A DNA stretch of 64,000 nt from Nitrospira sp. Lineage in GTDB: Bacteria > Nitrospirota > Nitrospiria > Nitrospirales > Nitrospiraceae. The notes below the pieces were generated by a model. That model worked only from the letters and a program-made list of their open reading frames with translations, did no database searches and was not told where the DNA came from. Both the position numbers and the translations under genes were made by a program. Below, piece by piece: positions 1-8,998 of this stretch; position 1 is the first letter of the stretch, and every line of letters begins with the position of its first letter. The stretch covers positions 1 through 64,000 of the forward strand of contig SWDM01000024.1 of NCBI GenBank assembly GCA_005116835.1, given 5' to 3'.

Positions 1-456
1 GACGGGAGCCAATACCTAACGTTTCAGCTCGGCGACGAGCTCTATGGTGTGGATATTCTGCGGGTGCAGGAGATCAAGGGCTATACCACTGTGACCAAGA
101 TTCCCAACACGCCGCCGCACATCAAAGGGGTACTCAATCTCAGGGGCACGATCGTTCCCATCGTCGAATTGCGCACCAAATTTGGCATGCCGACAATCGA
201 CTACACGATGTTTACGGTCATCGTCGTCGTGGTCGTGCGGGATCGGATCATGGGTCTGGTGGTGGATTCGGTATCCGATGTCCTCAACATCGACAAGAAG
301 GACATCCAACCCCCGCCGCAATTCGGCGCCAAGGTGGACGTGAGTGTCTTAACCGGTATCGGGAAATCCGGCGACAAGCTGGTGGCGCTCTTGAATATCG
401 ATCGGTTGTTGACTGAGAGCGAGATGCAGGAAGTGTCGGCAGTCGCTACTGCGTGA
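1..456 (+). CDS. cheW: CheW chemotaxis coupling protein (5' end cut by window)
   Basis: CheW is the cytoplasmic adaptor that joins chemoreceptors to the CheA kinase. The frame is open from base 1, so the true start lies outside the window and only about 151 residues are visible. The visible part begins inside the first beta strand of the SH3-like fold (QYLTFQLGDELYGVDI) and runs through the typical NLRGTIVPIVELR segment and the DSVSDVL strand, ending close to the usual CheW C-terminus. The internal ATG at 49 would remove the first strand and is not the start. A methyl-accepting chemotaxis protein follows 68 bp downstream on the same strand, and CheR, CheD and CheB lie within 16 kb. No CheA is in the window, so it is probably upstream. 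Confidence 0.93.
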   Translation, partial: DGSQYLTFQLGDELYGVDILRVQEIKGYTTVTKIPNTPPHIKGVLNLRGTIVPIVELRTKFGMPTIDYTMFTVIVVVVVRDRIMGLVVDSVSDVLNIDKKDIQPPPQFGAKVDVSVLTGIGKSGDKLVALLNIDRLLTESEMQEVSAVATA

Positions 457-524
457 GGCGGCGCTCGTCGTTTGCACAAGGCTAAGCGTGTAGGGATAAG
501 AATAACTAACTGGAGGGACGAGTC

Positions 525-2495
525 ATGGTGACCTGGTTTGGGAATATGAAGACGATGTGGAAGCTGATACTGGGCTTCGTGCTGACGGGTGTGCTCGTCG
601 CTGCGATGGGGGGAATCATTGGTCAGGGAGTGCTGTCCATTCGTGAACAGTTGCGGGTGGTCTATGAAGATTATACCGTCGCGGGAACAGACCTCGCCCT
701 CGTGGCGAGCAACCTAAACCGGACCAGGACCAACGACTTTCTGGCTCTTGATGCCTCCACAGCAGAAGAATTTGAGAAGACTACATCGGCAGATGCTGAG
801 ATCACAGAGTCGGTTAAAAAGCCGCTTGAAGCCTATGCAGCGACGGTTCTTCGGATATCGAAAACCGGCAGAAATGAGGCGAAGGATCTCCAAAAGTTTC
901 GTGATACCTATGCTGTATACGTTGAGTCGTCAAATCTTTTGTATGAGACCCTAAGGCAATCCTGGAATGCACCGACGAAGTCGGAAATGGAGGCGCTGCG
1001 AGCCAAGGCGCGCACCATTTCGATCAAAAATGCCGGGCCGAAAATGGAAGCGACGATCATTGCCCTGAACGAGTTGGTCGCCACGGTCAAAGAGGTTGCC
1101 AAGGACATGAATGAGGCTGGGGCTGCGACGGTGACGAGTACGCTGTCCACCCTGACGGTCGGCACGACGGCGGTGATTATTCTCGGGATTTTCATTGGCT
1201 GGCTGATCGCCCACTTTCTGGTCCGCAATCTAAATAACGTGGTCATGGCGGCGCAGGCCATCGGGGGCGGTGACATGAGCGCGCGCTCGTCGGTGACGAC
1301 AAAGGATGAAGTAGGCACGTTAGCCCAATCGTTCAATGAGATGGGGGACAAACTGCAAGCGAATGTGACGAAGGAACGGGAACAGGCGGCGAAAACGGAA
1401 CAGTTCGTGGCGGAGGCGAAGCGGGTGCTGGGAAACCTGGCACAGGGGGATCTGACGGACCACATGACGAACGTTTGTGAAGGCGAGTTCGAGCAGATGA
1501 AGTCCAGCTTGAATAATGCGCTGCAGAATCTCACGGCAACCATCACCACCGTGCGCAGCGCGGTCGAGGCGGTCACCTCAGGGTCGGAGGAGATCACCAA
1601 AGGTAGCGAGGACCTCTCGCAGCGGACAGCCGAACAGGCCAGCGCCTTGGAGGAGACATCCGCTTCGATGGAGGAAATGACCTCCACCGTGAAGCAGAAC
1701 GCCGATAATGCGAAGCAGGCCAATCAGCTCGCCATCGCAGCCCGCGACATCGCGGACAAGGGGGGCGCGATCACCACGAAAGCCGTCGAGGCGATGGGCG
1801 AGATCAACAAGAGCAGTAAGAAGATCGCCGACATCATCACGGTGATCGACGAGATTGCCTTCCAGACGAATCTCTTGGCCTTGAATGCGGCGGTGGAAGC
1901 GGCCCGCGCCGGGGAGCATGGGCGCGGCTTTGCGGTGGTGGCCGCCGAAGTGCGGAACCTGGCGCAACGGTCGGCGACCGCGGCGAAGGAGATCAAGGGC
2001 TTGATCAACGAGTCGATTCAACGGGTGACCGACGGGAGCGAGCTGGTCGATCAGTCCGGCAAGACGCTGGGGGAAATCGTGAGCTCCGTCAAACGGGTGA
2101 CGGACATCATCGCCGAAATCACGGCCGCGTCGCAGGAGCAAGCGAGCGGGATCGATCAAGTGAACAAGGCGATCATGCAGATGGACGAGACGACGCAGCA
2201 GAACGCCGCGCTGGTCGAAGAGACCACTTCTGCTAGCCAGTCCATGAAGGATCAGGCAAGAGAGCTGATGCGGCAGGTCGGGGCCTTCAAGGTGACGGGG
2301 GGAGGGCAAGAGAGCCATACACGGTCCAGCGCGGCCCAAGCCACTCATAAGCCCAGTCTCCCTTCCTCCGGGCCGGTAAGGAAACCGCTGATCAAAAAAC
2401 CGTCGTCGTACACGACCGCGTCGGAACCGGTTGGCCTCGCCGCTGGCAACGGCAAAGACCACCGTAGCAAAGAGGCGGAGTTCGAGGAGTTCTAG
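525..2495 (+). CDS. methyl-accepting chemotaxis protein, 4-helix-bundle type sensor
   Basis: Transmembrane chemoreceptor of 656 residues. A GGAGGG ribosome-binding site lies 8 nt before the ATG. Visible order: short cytoplasmic N-terminus, TM1 about residues 13-35, periplasmic region about 36-205 that looks all-helical (4HB_MCP-like), TM2 about 210-233, HAMP, then the cytoplasmic coiled coil with the hairpin tip [20 protein letters not shown] and [16 protein letters not shown]. The protein ends in the pentapeptide EFEEF after a flexible linker, which fits the x-[HFYW]-x2-[HFYW] docking motif known for CheR/CheB binding in other receptors. The signalling half is almost identical at DNA level to the next MCP (2639-5047). 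The ligand cannot be told from sequence. Confidence 0.95.
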   Translation: MVTWFGNMKTMWKLILGFVLTGVLVAAMGGIIGQGVLSIREQLRVVYEDYTVAGTDLALVASNLNRTRTNDFLALDASTAEEFEKTTSADAEITESVKKPLEAYAATVLRISKTGRNEAKDLQKFRDTYAVYVESSNLLYETLRQSWNAPTKSEMEALRAKARTISIKNAGPKMEATIIALNELVATVKEVAKDMNEAGAATVTSTLSTLTVGTTAVIILGIFIGWLIAHFLVRNLNNVVMAAQAIGGGDMSARSSVTTKDEVGTLAQSFNEMGDKLQANVTKEREQAAKTEQFVAEAKRVLGNLAQGDLTDHMTNVCEGEFEQMKSSLNNALQNLTATITTVRSAVEAVTSGSEEITKGSEDLSQRTAEQASALEETSASMEEMTSTVKQNADNAKQANQLAIAARDIADKGGAITTKAVEAMGEINKSSKKIADIITVIDEIAFQTNLLALNAAVEAARAGEHGRGFAVVAAEVRNLAQRSATAAKEIKGLINESIQRVTDGSELVDQSGKTLGEIVSSVKRVTDIIAEITAASQEQASGIDQVNKAIMQMDETTQQNAALVEETTSASQSMKDQARELMRQVGAFKVTGGGQESHTRSSAAQATHKPSLPSSGPVRKPLIKKPSSYTTASEPVGLAAGNGKDHRSKEAEFEEF

Positions 2496-2516
2496 AAAAG
2501 GTGCAGCGCGACGCGC

Positions 2517-2549
2517 GTGTGAGGCGAGGGTGAAACCCTCGCCTCACAC
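2517..2549 (+). terminator. perfect 15-bp hairpin after MCP gene
   Basis: Positions 2517-2531 (GTGTGAGGCGAGGGT) and 2535-2549 are exact reverse complements around a GAA loop, 21 bp after the stop codon of the first MCP. The stem is very stable but no T-run follows, so it may act as an attenuator, a transcript 3' end or a relic of the palindromic repeats rather than a classical intrinsic terminator. Confidence 0.5.
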
Positions 2550-2638
2550 CTGCGAAGAGAAAGAGGTGCGTTACGGATCTCACTAATTGTTCATGGTCTG
2601 CATGCTGATTCCATATTTAAACGAAATGGTGGTGGAAC

Positions 2639-5047
2639 GTGACCTTCTTTAGGAACATGTTCGCACTGTGGGGAATCACAGCGAAACTGACTGCGCTGTT
2701 TGTTCTATTCGGTTTCATTCCGATGGCGATCGTCGGGCTGATTGCCTACAACGCCAGTCTCACCATCGAGGGGACTGCCGGGACTCGGTTTCAAAACGTG
2801 GCTGAGGGAGTCGCCGACAAGATCGACCGCAACCTCTTCGAGCGGTATGGCGATGTGCAGGCGTTTGGGATCAATCGAGTGCTCGACCAGAAAGCCTCCT
2901 GGTATCGCACCGAGGAACAGAGTAACCCCACGATCGAGGTCATGAATCAGTATGTGGACACCTACGATTTATATTATCTCACCATCCTCGTAGACCTTGA
3001 AGGGCGCGTCATCGCCGTGAACTCCAAGGATGCCGACGGCAAACCGATTCAGTCCCAAGCTCTCTATCGGAATAACTACCGCGAGACAGCCTGGTTCCGC
3101 GCCTTGAAATCCCAACAGTTCACCAACACGATGCCGTTTGCCGCAGCCGGCAATCAGACCATGAGCGGGACCTATATCGAAGACCTCCATGTCGATTCGG
3201 ATGTGAAGGCCGCCTATCCCGGCGACGATGGTCTCACGCTGGGCTTTTCCGCGCCGGTCTATCGGGATGGGAAAGTCGTGGCCTATTGGACGAATCGGGC
3301 GAAATTCTCACTCGTGGAAGATATCCTGCGCACGACGCAACAGGAGTTGAAGGTGGCTGGATTTCCCCGTGCGTCGATTGTGCTGCTCGACAAGGACGGA
3401 AGGATCCTGGCCGACTACGATCCTGCCGAAGAGGGCGTGGAGCAAATAAGGCATGACTTCACAACTCTAATGACCACCAATCTGGCTGGCCGTGGGCTGT
3501 CTGCGGCGAAAGACGCGGTGGCGGGAAAGACCGGCTTCGCAACCGATCCCCATCACCGCAACGGCATTCTTCGAACGACCGGCTACACGCATCTTAAAGG
3601 CGCCTTAGGCTACCCCGGCATGAATTGGTCCGTGCTGGTGTCGGTCAACCATGCCGGCGCGACCGCCGATGCACGAGCGATCAACCGAAACGTATTGATC
3701 GCAATCATTGTGTGCTTGGCGATTGTCTTGCCAATTGGGATCATCATCGGACGAATCGGAGTCCGAGGGATCGGCCGGGTCAGCGAGGCTGCGGTCAAGC
3801 TGGCCGCTGGCGCCATCGACACTCGCGTCTCGGTCACGACTACGGACGAGATTGGTGTCCTGGCGCAATCGTTCAACGAGATGGGGGCGCAGCTCCAGGC
3901 GAAGATGACGAAGGAACGAGAGCAGGCGGCGAAGATGGAAGCGTTCATGGTAGAAGCGAAGCGGGTACTGGGGAACCTGGCACAAGGAAATCTGACGGAC
4001 CACATGACAAGCGCTTGTGATGGCGATCTCGCGCAGATCAAGGCCAGCCTCAATATGGCCCTCGCGAATCTGACCCATACAATGACCACCGTGCGCAGCG
4101 CGGTCGAGGCGGTCACCTCAGGGTCTGAGCAGATCACCAAAGGTAGCGAGGACCTCTCGCAGCGGACCTCCGAACAGGCCAGCGCCTTGGAGGAGACATC
4201 CGCTTCGATGGAGGAAATGACCTCCACCGTGAAGCAGAACGCCGATAATGCGAAGCAGGCCAATCAGCTCGCCATCGCAGCCCGCGACATCGCGGGCAAG
4301 GGCGGTGCAATCACCACGAAAGCCATCGAGGCGATGGGCGAGATCAACAAGAGCAGCAAGAAGATCGCCGACATCATCACGGTGATCGACGAGATCGCGT
4401 TCCAGACGAATCTCTTGGCCTTGAACGCGGCGGTGGAAGCGGCGCGAGCCGGAGAACATGGGCGTGGGTTTGCCGTGGTCGCAGCGGAAGTCAGAAACTT
4501 GGCCCAACGCTCCGCGACAGCGGCCAAGGAGATCAAGGGGTTGATCAACGAGTCGATCCAGCGGGTGACCGACGGCAGCGAGCTGGTCAATCAATCCGGC
4601 AAGACGCTGGGGGAAATCGTCGGTTCGGTCAAGCGGGTCACGGACATCATCGCCGAAATCACGGCCGCGTCGCAGGAACAGGCGAGCGGGATCGATCAGG
4701 TGAACAAGGCGATCATGCAAATGGACGAGACCACGCAGCAGAATGCCGCCTTGGTAGAAGAGACCACCTCAGCCAGCCAGTCCATGAAGGAGCTGGCGCA
4801 GGAACTCATGCGGCAGGTGGAGGTGTTCAAGACTAACTGGACAAGTGATGCGTCGCAGGTGAAACGGGGCACGTCCGACGCCGCATTAAAATATGCGGCG
4901 CGAACGACGTCTCACGCGGCACCGAAGCCAATGGGCAAGAAACCGCTGGGCGGCGCGCGCCCGGCAGAGGACAAAGACCCGGTCGGCGTCGCCGTCGGCA
5001 ATGGCAAAGACCGCCGCAGCAAAGACGCCGAGTTCGAGGAATTCTAG
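2639..5047 (+). CDS. methyl-accepting chemotaxis protein, Cache-type sensor
   Basis: Chemoreceptor of 802 residues starting at a GTG. TM1 is about residues 15-38 and a long periplasmic region of about 39-345 has a double-Cache character (the segment around [17 protein letters not shown] and the later [16 protein letters not shown] are typical). TM2 is about 350-372, followed by HAMP ([25 protein letters not shown]) and the MCP signalling domain with tip [20 protein letters not shown]. The C-terminus is EFEEF, as in the previous MCP. Bases 4090-4295 match 1550-1755 of the first MCP with only a handful of changes, which points to recent gene conversion or duplication. dCache domains usually bind amino acids or other small metabolites, but the ligand here is unknown. 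Confidence 0.95.
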   Translation: MTFFRNMFALWGITAKLTALFVLFGFIPMAIVGLIAYNASLTIEGTAGTRFQNVAEGVADKIDRNLFERYGDVQAFGINRVLDQKASWYRTEEQSNPTIEVMNQYVDTYDLYYLTILVDLEGRVIAVNSKDADGKPIQSQALYRNNYRETAWFRALKSQQFTNTMPFAAAGNQTMSGTYIEDLHVDSDVKAAYPGDDGLTLGFSAPVYRDGKVVAYWTNRAKFSLVEDILRTTQQELKVAGFPRASIVLLDKDGRILADYDPAEEGVEQIRHDFTTLMTTNLAGRGLSAAKDAVAGKTGFATDPHHRNGILRTTGYTHLKGALGYPGMNWSVLVSVNHAGATADARAINRNVLIAIIVCLAIVLPIGIIIGRIGVRGIGRVSEAAVKLAAGAIDTRVSVTTTDEIGVLAQSFNEMGAQLQAKMTKEREQAAKMEAFMVEAKRVLGNLAQGNLTDHMTSACDGDLAQIKASLNMALANLTHTMTTVRSAVEAVTSGSEQITKGSEDLSQRTSEQASALEETSASMEEMTSTVKQNADNAKQANQLAIAARDIAGKGGAITTKAIEAMGEINKSSKKIADIITVIDEIAFQTNLLALNAAVEAARAGEHGRGFAVVAAEVRNLAQRSATAAKEIKGLINESIQRVTDGSELVNQSGKTLGEIVGSVKRVTDIIAEITAASQEQASGIDQVNKAIMQMDETTQQNAALVEETTSASQSMKELAQELMRQVEVFKTNWTSDASQVKRGTSDAALKYAARTTSHAAPKPMGKKPLGGARPAEDKDPVGVAVGNGKDRRSKDAEFEEF

Positions 5048-5054
5048 AAGACGT

Positions 5055-5130
5055 GAAACGTGTTTCGTGAAGCGTGAATCTCGCGTGTCGCGCCTTACTC
5101 GCCGGTCACGCTCTTCTCGCGCATCACGCT
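5055..5130. repeat. heptamer-type repeat (GTGAAGC/GTGAAAC family)
   Basis: Short gap between two receptor genes, made of degenerate 7-bp units (cgtgaaacgtgtttcgtgaa and the facing arm tcacgctcttctcgcgcatc). It belongs to the GAAACGT/ACGTTTC family also found at 38020-38100 and 49170-49320. The arms face each other and could form a hairpin. Confidence 0.6.
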
Positions 5131-5141
5131 GAGGTCGATAT

Positions 5142-6152
5142 ATGAGCAGTCCTAGGATTAACGACATCATCGGGAATATCGAAACCAGGATCCAAGACTT
5201 TATAGAGGTGAATGGAAGAATCACAAGCCAAGTCAATATCCTTGCGCTCAATGCAACCATAGAGGCGGCAAGAGCTGGTGATGCAGGCAGGGGATTTGCC
5301 GTGGTTGCTTCCGAGGTAAAAAATCTTGCCAGACAAGCCGCCAATACCTCCAATGAGCTGGGTGCTATACGGTCGGAAACGGGTGAATTGCAGCGGCGGT
5401 TTTCTGAAAATGAGAGTGAGCGTCTCTCGGAAATGTCGCAGACCTTGGTGCAGTTAATCGTACGCAATTTGTATGAACGCACCGCTGATGTCCGTTGGTG
5501 GGCGACGGATGATGCCCTATTTCGTTGTTTGGAGTCACTGGATCGAGCCTCCATCGATCATGCTGTAGCGCGGCTTGGCCTGATCAACCGTTTTTATTCT
5601 GTGTACCTGAATCTTGTATTGGTTGGGATTGATGGAAGAGTCATTGCCTGCTCACAGCCGGCTAAATATCCCAGGGTGACGGGCGCCGATATTTCCAAAG
5701 TATCTTGGTTCCAGAAGGCGATGGCGACTACGAGCGGCGATCGGTACGTGGCGGATGATATTTCCCACGATTCGCTCCATGGCGATAAATTGGTGGCGGT
5801 GTACGCCGCCACCGTTCGTAAGGAGGGGAAAAAAGACGGGAAGATAGTCGGTGTTCTTGGCGTCATGTTTGATTGGGAAAATCAAGCCAAAACCATCGTT
5901 CAGACAGAGCCTTCATTATCTGAAGACGAATGGAAACGCAGCCGCGTAATCTTGCTGGATCAGAAAATGCGCATTATTGCGGCATCCGACAATTGTGGGA
6001 TCCTCTTGCCGTTCATGCTGGACCATAAAGGACAACAAAAAGGCCATTATTTCAATGCCAGCCATGAGGTGATCGCATTTGCAAAGACGCTTGGTTACCA
6101 GGAATATGATGGCCTTGGATGGTATGCGGCTATCGTGCAGAAGCGTAAATAA
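5142..6152 (+). CDS. soluble MCP-like protein with C-terminal Cache domain
   Basis: Protein of 336 residues with an unusual order. A short MCP signalling-tip segment comes first (residues about 5-75, with [20 protein letters not shown] and [13 protein letters not shown]). A linker with [20 protein letters not shown] follows, and then a Cache-like sensor of about 230 residues ([27 protein letters not shown], ending LGWYAAIV). There is no signal peptide or membrane segment, so the sensor would be cytoplasmic. From memory, proteins of this size and order occur in Alteromonadales and Rhodospirillales, so it looks like a complete family member and not a broken MCP. It probably joins the receptor array through its tip. 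An in-frame MCP tail relic sits just after the stop (6174-6212). Confidence 0.85.
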   Translation: MSSPRINDIIGNIETRIQDFIEVNGRITSQVNILALNATIEAARAGDAGRGFAVVASEVKNLARQAANTSNELGAIRSETGELQRRFSENESERLSEMSQTLVQLIVRNLYERTADVRWWATDDALFRCLESLDRASIDHAVARLGLINRFYSVYLNLVLVGIDGRVIACSQPAKYPRVTGADISKVSWFQKAMATTSGDRYVADDISHDSLHGDKLVAVYAATVRKEGKKDGKIVGVLGVMFDWENQAKTIVQTEPSLSEDEWKRSRVILLDQKMRIIAASDNCGILLPFMLDHKGQQKGHYFNASHEVIAFAKTLGYQEYDGLGWYAAIVQKRK

Positions 6153-6173
6153 CAGGTAATTCAGCCCATAAAT

Positions 6174-6212
6174 CAGGATCGCCACAGGAAGAAAGCAGAG
6201 TTTGAGGAATTC
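6174..6212 (+). pseudogene. relic of an MCP C-terminal tail (…AEFEEF)
   Basis: Read in the same frame as the preceding gene, but 21 bp after its stop, the DNA encodes QDRHRKKAEFEEF. This matches the last residues of the two upstream MCPs (NGKDHRSKEAEFEEF and [15 protein letters not shown]). Where the MCP genes have the TAG stop, this copy has TAT. It appears to be the leftover 3' end of a third MCP or a recombination scar. Confidence 0.7.
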
Positions 6213-6652
6213 TATTGGAGTCTCTGGACGACTCACTCCGGTCTCAGCTCCATTCCCCCTCTCTTATCCTCGCCCGACAGACTTTAGGATTTTCTGAGTT
6301 TTCTAAGAGGCGCCAGAAACGGCGCTTTCGGCAAGGCGGGACACTGGTTCGTTCCGACCCTGATCATATTTCGCTCCAATTAAAGTTTCGAACGACCACT
6401 CCGAAAAGATACATGAAGAGCAACGTCTTACAACGGCTCCTACTTCCGCACCGGCTGACGTCTTCTGTGTAGGTAATTCAAAAGCAACAGCGTACCCGAT
6501 CTCAAGGGGAACAAGTGGGAACAGGGCCGCTAGCGTGCAGGTACTCTAATTGGTTCAATACCGGATACGCGATGTCGGATGTGCCGGTGCGCTTGTTCAC
6601 CCCCTCCCCTGTCTATCACTGGTGCGAGCAGGCGTCGTAACGAGGCAATCCT
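6213..6652. other. gene-free interval before the hybrid kinase
   Basis: About 440 bp with no convincing coding sequence: the short open frame here has no homology signal and no ribosome-binding site. The heptamer repeats found in most other gaps are absent. A promoter for the following kinase is expected but no clear motif was recognised. Confidence 0.5.
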
Positions 6653-8995
6653 ATGACTGAAGAGAAAATCCGTTCCCACGCTCGTTGGTTACCGGTGCTG
6701 ATCGTGGCCATGACATTGGTCGCAATCCTGACCGGGGCTTTCGCCCTTCATTATGTCGAAATGAGCTTGGTGGGCGCTACGGGCAAGAGCCTCGCGTTGG
6801 CCGCAGTCGATATCGCGGACAAGGTTGACATACTGATGGGTGAACGCTACGGCGACATCAAGCTGTTCTCACGGTCAATGGAGTTTCAGGGACACGATCT
6901 TGAGGCGATGGGGCGAAAGGTTTTCGATTTACTCGAAAGCTATCCCGTGTATCGCTGGGTGGGAGTTACCGATGGCAATGGGTTGGTTCTGGTTGCCACA
7001 GACGGGACCAGCAAGGGCCGCGATCTGAGTGGTGACCTTGGCTTTCAGACTGTGCGGGAGAGACAACGCATTGTGGTCCAGGATGCGGCATTGGACGGCG
7101 AGGGGGTCCCCGGGGTGACGTTTCTGAGCCCGATCCATGATGCTAAGGGCGCGTTTATCGGGGCGGTGATCACCCAAGTGGGGCTGCCGACTCTGGAGGA
7201 CGCCTTCACCCATTCTCTCAGCGCGTTGCAGGTGCAATGGGGAACGGGGGCGCACATCGAGTATCAGTTTTTGGATCATGACGGAAATATGTTTGTCGAT
7301 TCGTTTCTGAGAGAACAGGGACACATTAATCTCAAGCGGCAGGGAGTCCTCTCGGCACAATTGGTTGGTACGGTCCCAGCAGGATTCATTGAAGAGCGAC
7401 ATGCCCGCCGGGATGTCGATGTCGTGACCGGGTATGCGCAGACCAATGGGACAGAAGATCTAAAAGGGCTGGGGTGGGGCGTGTTGTTGCGCGTGGACCG
7501 AAGCGACATCCTGGACTCAACCGAGGCCGTCCTCTTGAAGGTCGGAGCGGCAGGCAGCGCCATATTCGTGCCGCTGGTCGGAGTCCTGTTCTGGAGTATC
7601 ACTCGACTCACACGTTCGTGGGAGTTGGCAGGTGAGGAGCGCAACCGGGCACAGGCGGCAGAACGAAAGTTTCACACGCTGCTGGAGTTGGCGCCGGACG
7701 CCATCGTGATGACTGATATCCACGGTATCATCGTATTGACAAACCGGCAGATGGACTTTGTATTCGGCTATCCAGCGGGGCAGTTAGTCGGTCAATCGAT
7801 CGAGGTCCTGGTGCCTGAGTCTGTGCGGGAGATACATCGCACGCTCCGGGCAGGCTTTGACGAGGCGCCACAGAGCAGACCGATGGGAGTACGACATTTT
7901 AGGGGGCGTCGACAGGATGGGGCTGAGTTTTCGACTGATACCAGCCTGAGCTATGTGGAAACGGCGGACGGCTCGTTTGCGATGGCGGCGGTGCGCGATA
8001 TGTCTCAACAAATGAAGGAGGAGGCCGAGCGGATGCGCCTTAGCCGCGACATTCGTCTCTTGCTGGATTCGACGACGGGAGGCCTGTATGGCATCGATCC
8101 TCAAGGCTTCTGTACCTTTATTAACCGTGCTGGAGCAGAACTGCTCGGATACCAGCCTGACGAGTTGTTTGGCAGGGACCTGCATGAGCTGATTCATCAT
8201 TCTCAAAAGGATGATTCCCCCTCTCTCGTTGACGAATGTGCCCTCTGCCGAACAGGCCAGACCGGACAGGGATGCCGGATCGATGACGAAGTGTTATGGC
8301 GGCGAGATGGGACGTCCTTCCAGTCCGGGATTACATCCCGCCCGATCTATGAGAACGGTCTGTTGAAGGGGGCGGTGGTGACCTTTGCCGACATCACCGA
8401 GCGCAAACTGGCGGAAGAGGCGCTGCGGCTTGCGAAGTTCTCGATGGATCGGGCCGCTGATGCTGTGTACTGGATCGATCCGCAGGCCAAGATCTTGGAT
8501 GTGAACGAGGCGGCCGGCCATATGCTGGGCTATTCGAAAGAAGAACTGTGTGCCATGACCGTCCACGATCTGAATCCAGACTTTCAGGCGGACAGGTGGC
8601 CAGGGTTTTGGGCAGAAACCCAACGGCGCGGAACTATGGTGATGGAGACTTTCCATCGGGCCAAGAATGGTCAACTAATCCCCATAGAGGTGAATGTCAA
8701 TTATCTATCCTACGAAGGGAAGGAATACCACTGTGCCTTCGTACGCGACATCACCGAGCGTAGGCAGGCGGAGGAAGAGCAGCGCCTGCGTGAAGCTGAT
8801 CTTAAGCGCTTTAAGGGTACGCTCGATCAAACGCATGACTGTGTGTTCATGTTCGCCTCCGATACCCTGCGCTTCATTTACTGTAACCGCGGGGCGGTTG
8901 AGCAAGTGGGGTATACCGAGGCCGAGTTGTTCACGATGACACCCATCGACGTTAAACCGCAATTTACGGAGAGGAGCTTCCGTGAATTGCTGTAG
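6653..8995 (+). CDS. multi-PAS sensor, N-terminal part of a split hybrid histidine kinase
   Basis: 780 residues up to a TAG stop at 8993-8995. TM1 is about residues 14-34. A periplasmic Cache-like sensor follows (about 35-290, with YPVYRWVGVTDGNGLVLVAT), then TM2 about 297-322. Cytoplasmic PAS1 (LLELAPDAIVMTDIHG), PAS2 (LLLDSTTGGLYGIDPQG) and PAS3 (MDRAADAVYWIDPQAK) each end in a DITER/DMSQ-type PAC strand. A fourth PAS starts at about 722 (LDQTHDCVFMFASD) and is cut off in mid-fold after SFRELL. The next open frame (8999-11422) continues exactly in this frame and supplies the missing half of PAS4, so the two were one gene of about 1590 codons. As it stands this product has sensors but no kinase, and could be dominant-negative or non-functional. 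Confidence 0.85.
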   Translation: MTEEKIRSHARWLPVLIVAMTLVAILTGAFALHYVEMSLVGATGKSLALAAVDIADKVDILMGERYGDIKLFSRSMEFQGHDLEAMGRKVFDLLESYPVYRWVGVTDGNGLVLVATDGTSKGRDLSGDLGFQTVRERQRIVVQDAALDGEGVPGVTFLSPIHDAKGAFIGAVITQVGLPTLEDAFTHSLSALQVQWGTGAHIEYQFLDHDGNMFVDSFLREQGHINLKRQGVLSAQLVGTVPAGFIEERHARRDVDVVTGYAQTNGTEDLKGLGWGVLLRVDRSDILDSTEAVLLKVGAAGSAIFVPLVGVLFWSITRLTRSWELAGEERNRAQAAERKFHTLLELAPDAIVMTDIHGIIVLTNRQMDFVFGYPAGQLVGQSIEVLVPESVREIHRTLRAGFDEAPQSRPMGVRHFRGRRQDGAEFSTDTSLSYVETADGSFAMAAVRDMSQQMKEEAERMRLSRDIRLLLDSTTGGLYGIDPQGFCTFINRAGAELLGYQPDELFGRDLHELIHHSQKDDSPSLVDECALCRTGQTGQGCRIDDEVLWRRDGTSFQSGITSRPIYENGLLKGAVVTFADITERKLAEEALRLAKFSMDRAADAVYWIDPQAKILDVNEAAGHMLGYSKEELCAMTVHDLNPDFQADRWPGFWAETQRRGTMVMETFHRAKNGQLIPIEVNVNYLSYEGKEYHCAFVRDITERRQAEEEQRLREADLKRFKGTLDQTHDCVFMFASDTLRFIYCNRGAVEQVGYTEAELFTMTPIDVKPQFTERSFRELL

Positions 8996-8998
8996 CCG

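Noticed and set aside
908-4720. Long minus-strand frames across both MCP genes (for example 271 and 294 codons)
   Set aside because: They are antisense shadows of strongly conserved MCP domains, a common artefact in GC-rich genes.
6215-6472. 85-codon open frame between the MCP-Cache gene and the hybrid kinase
   Set aside because: No ribosome-binding site, no recognisable domain, and composition like non-coding DNA.
8993-8995. Programmed stop-codon read-through or pyrrolysine/selenocysteine insertion
   Set aside because: TAG is not a selenocysteine codon, no pyrrolysine genes are in view, and the CCG context is not a known leaky context; a nonsense mutation is simpler.
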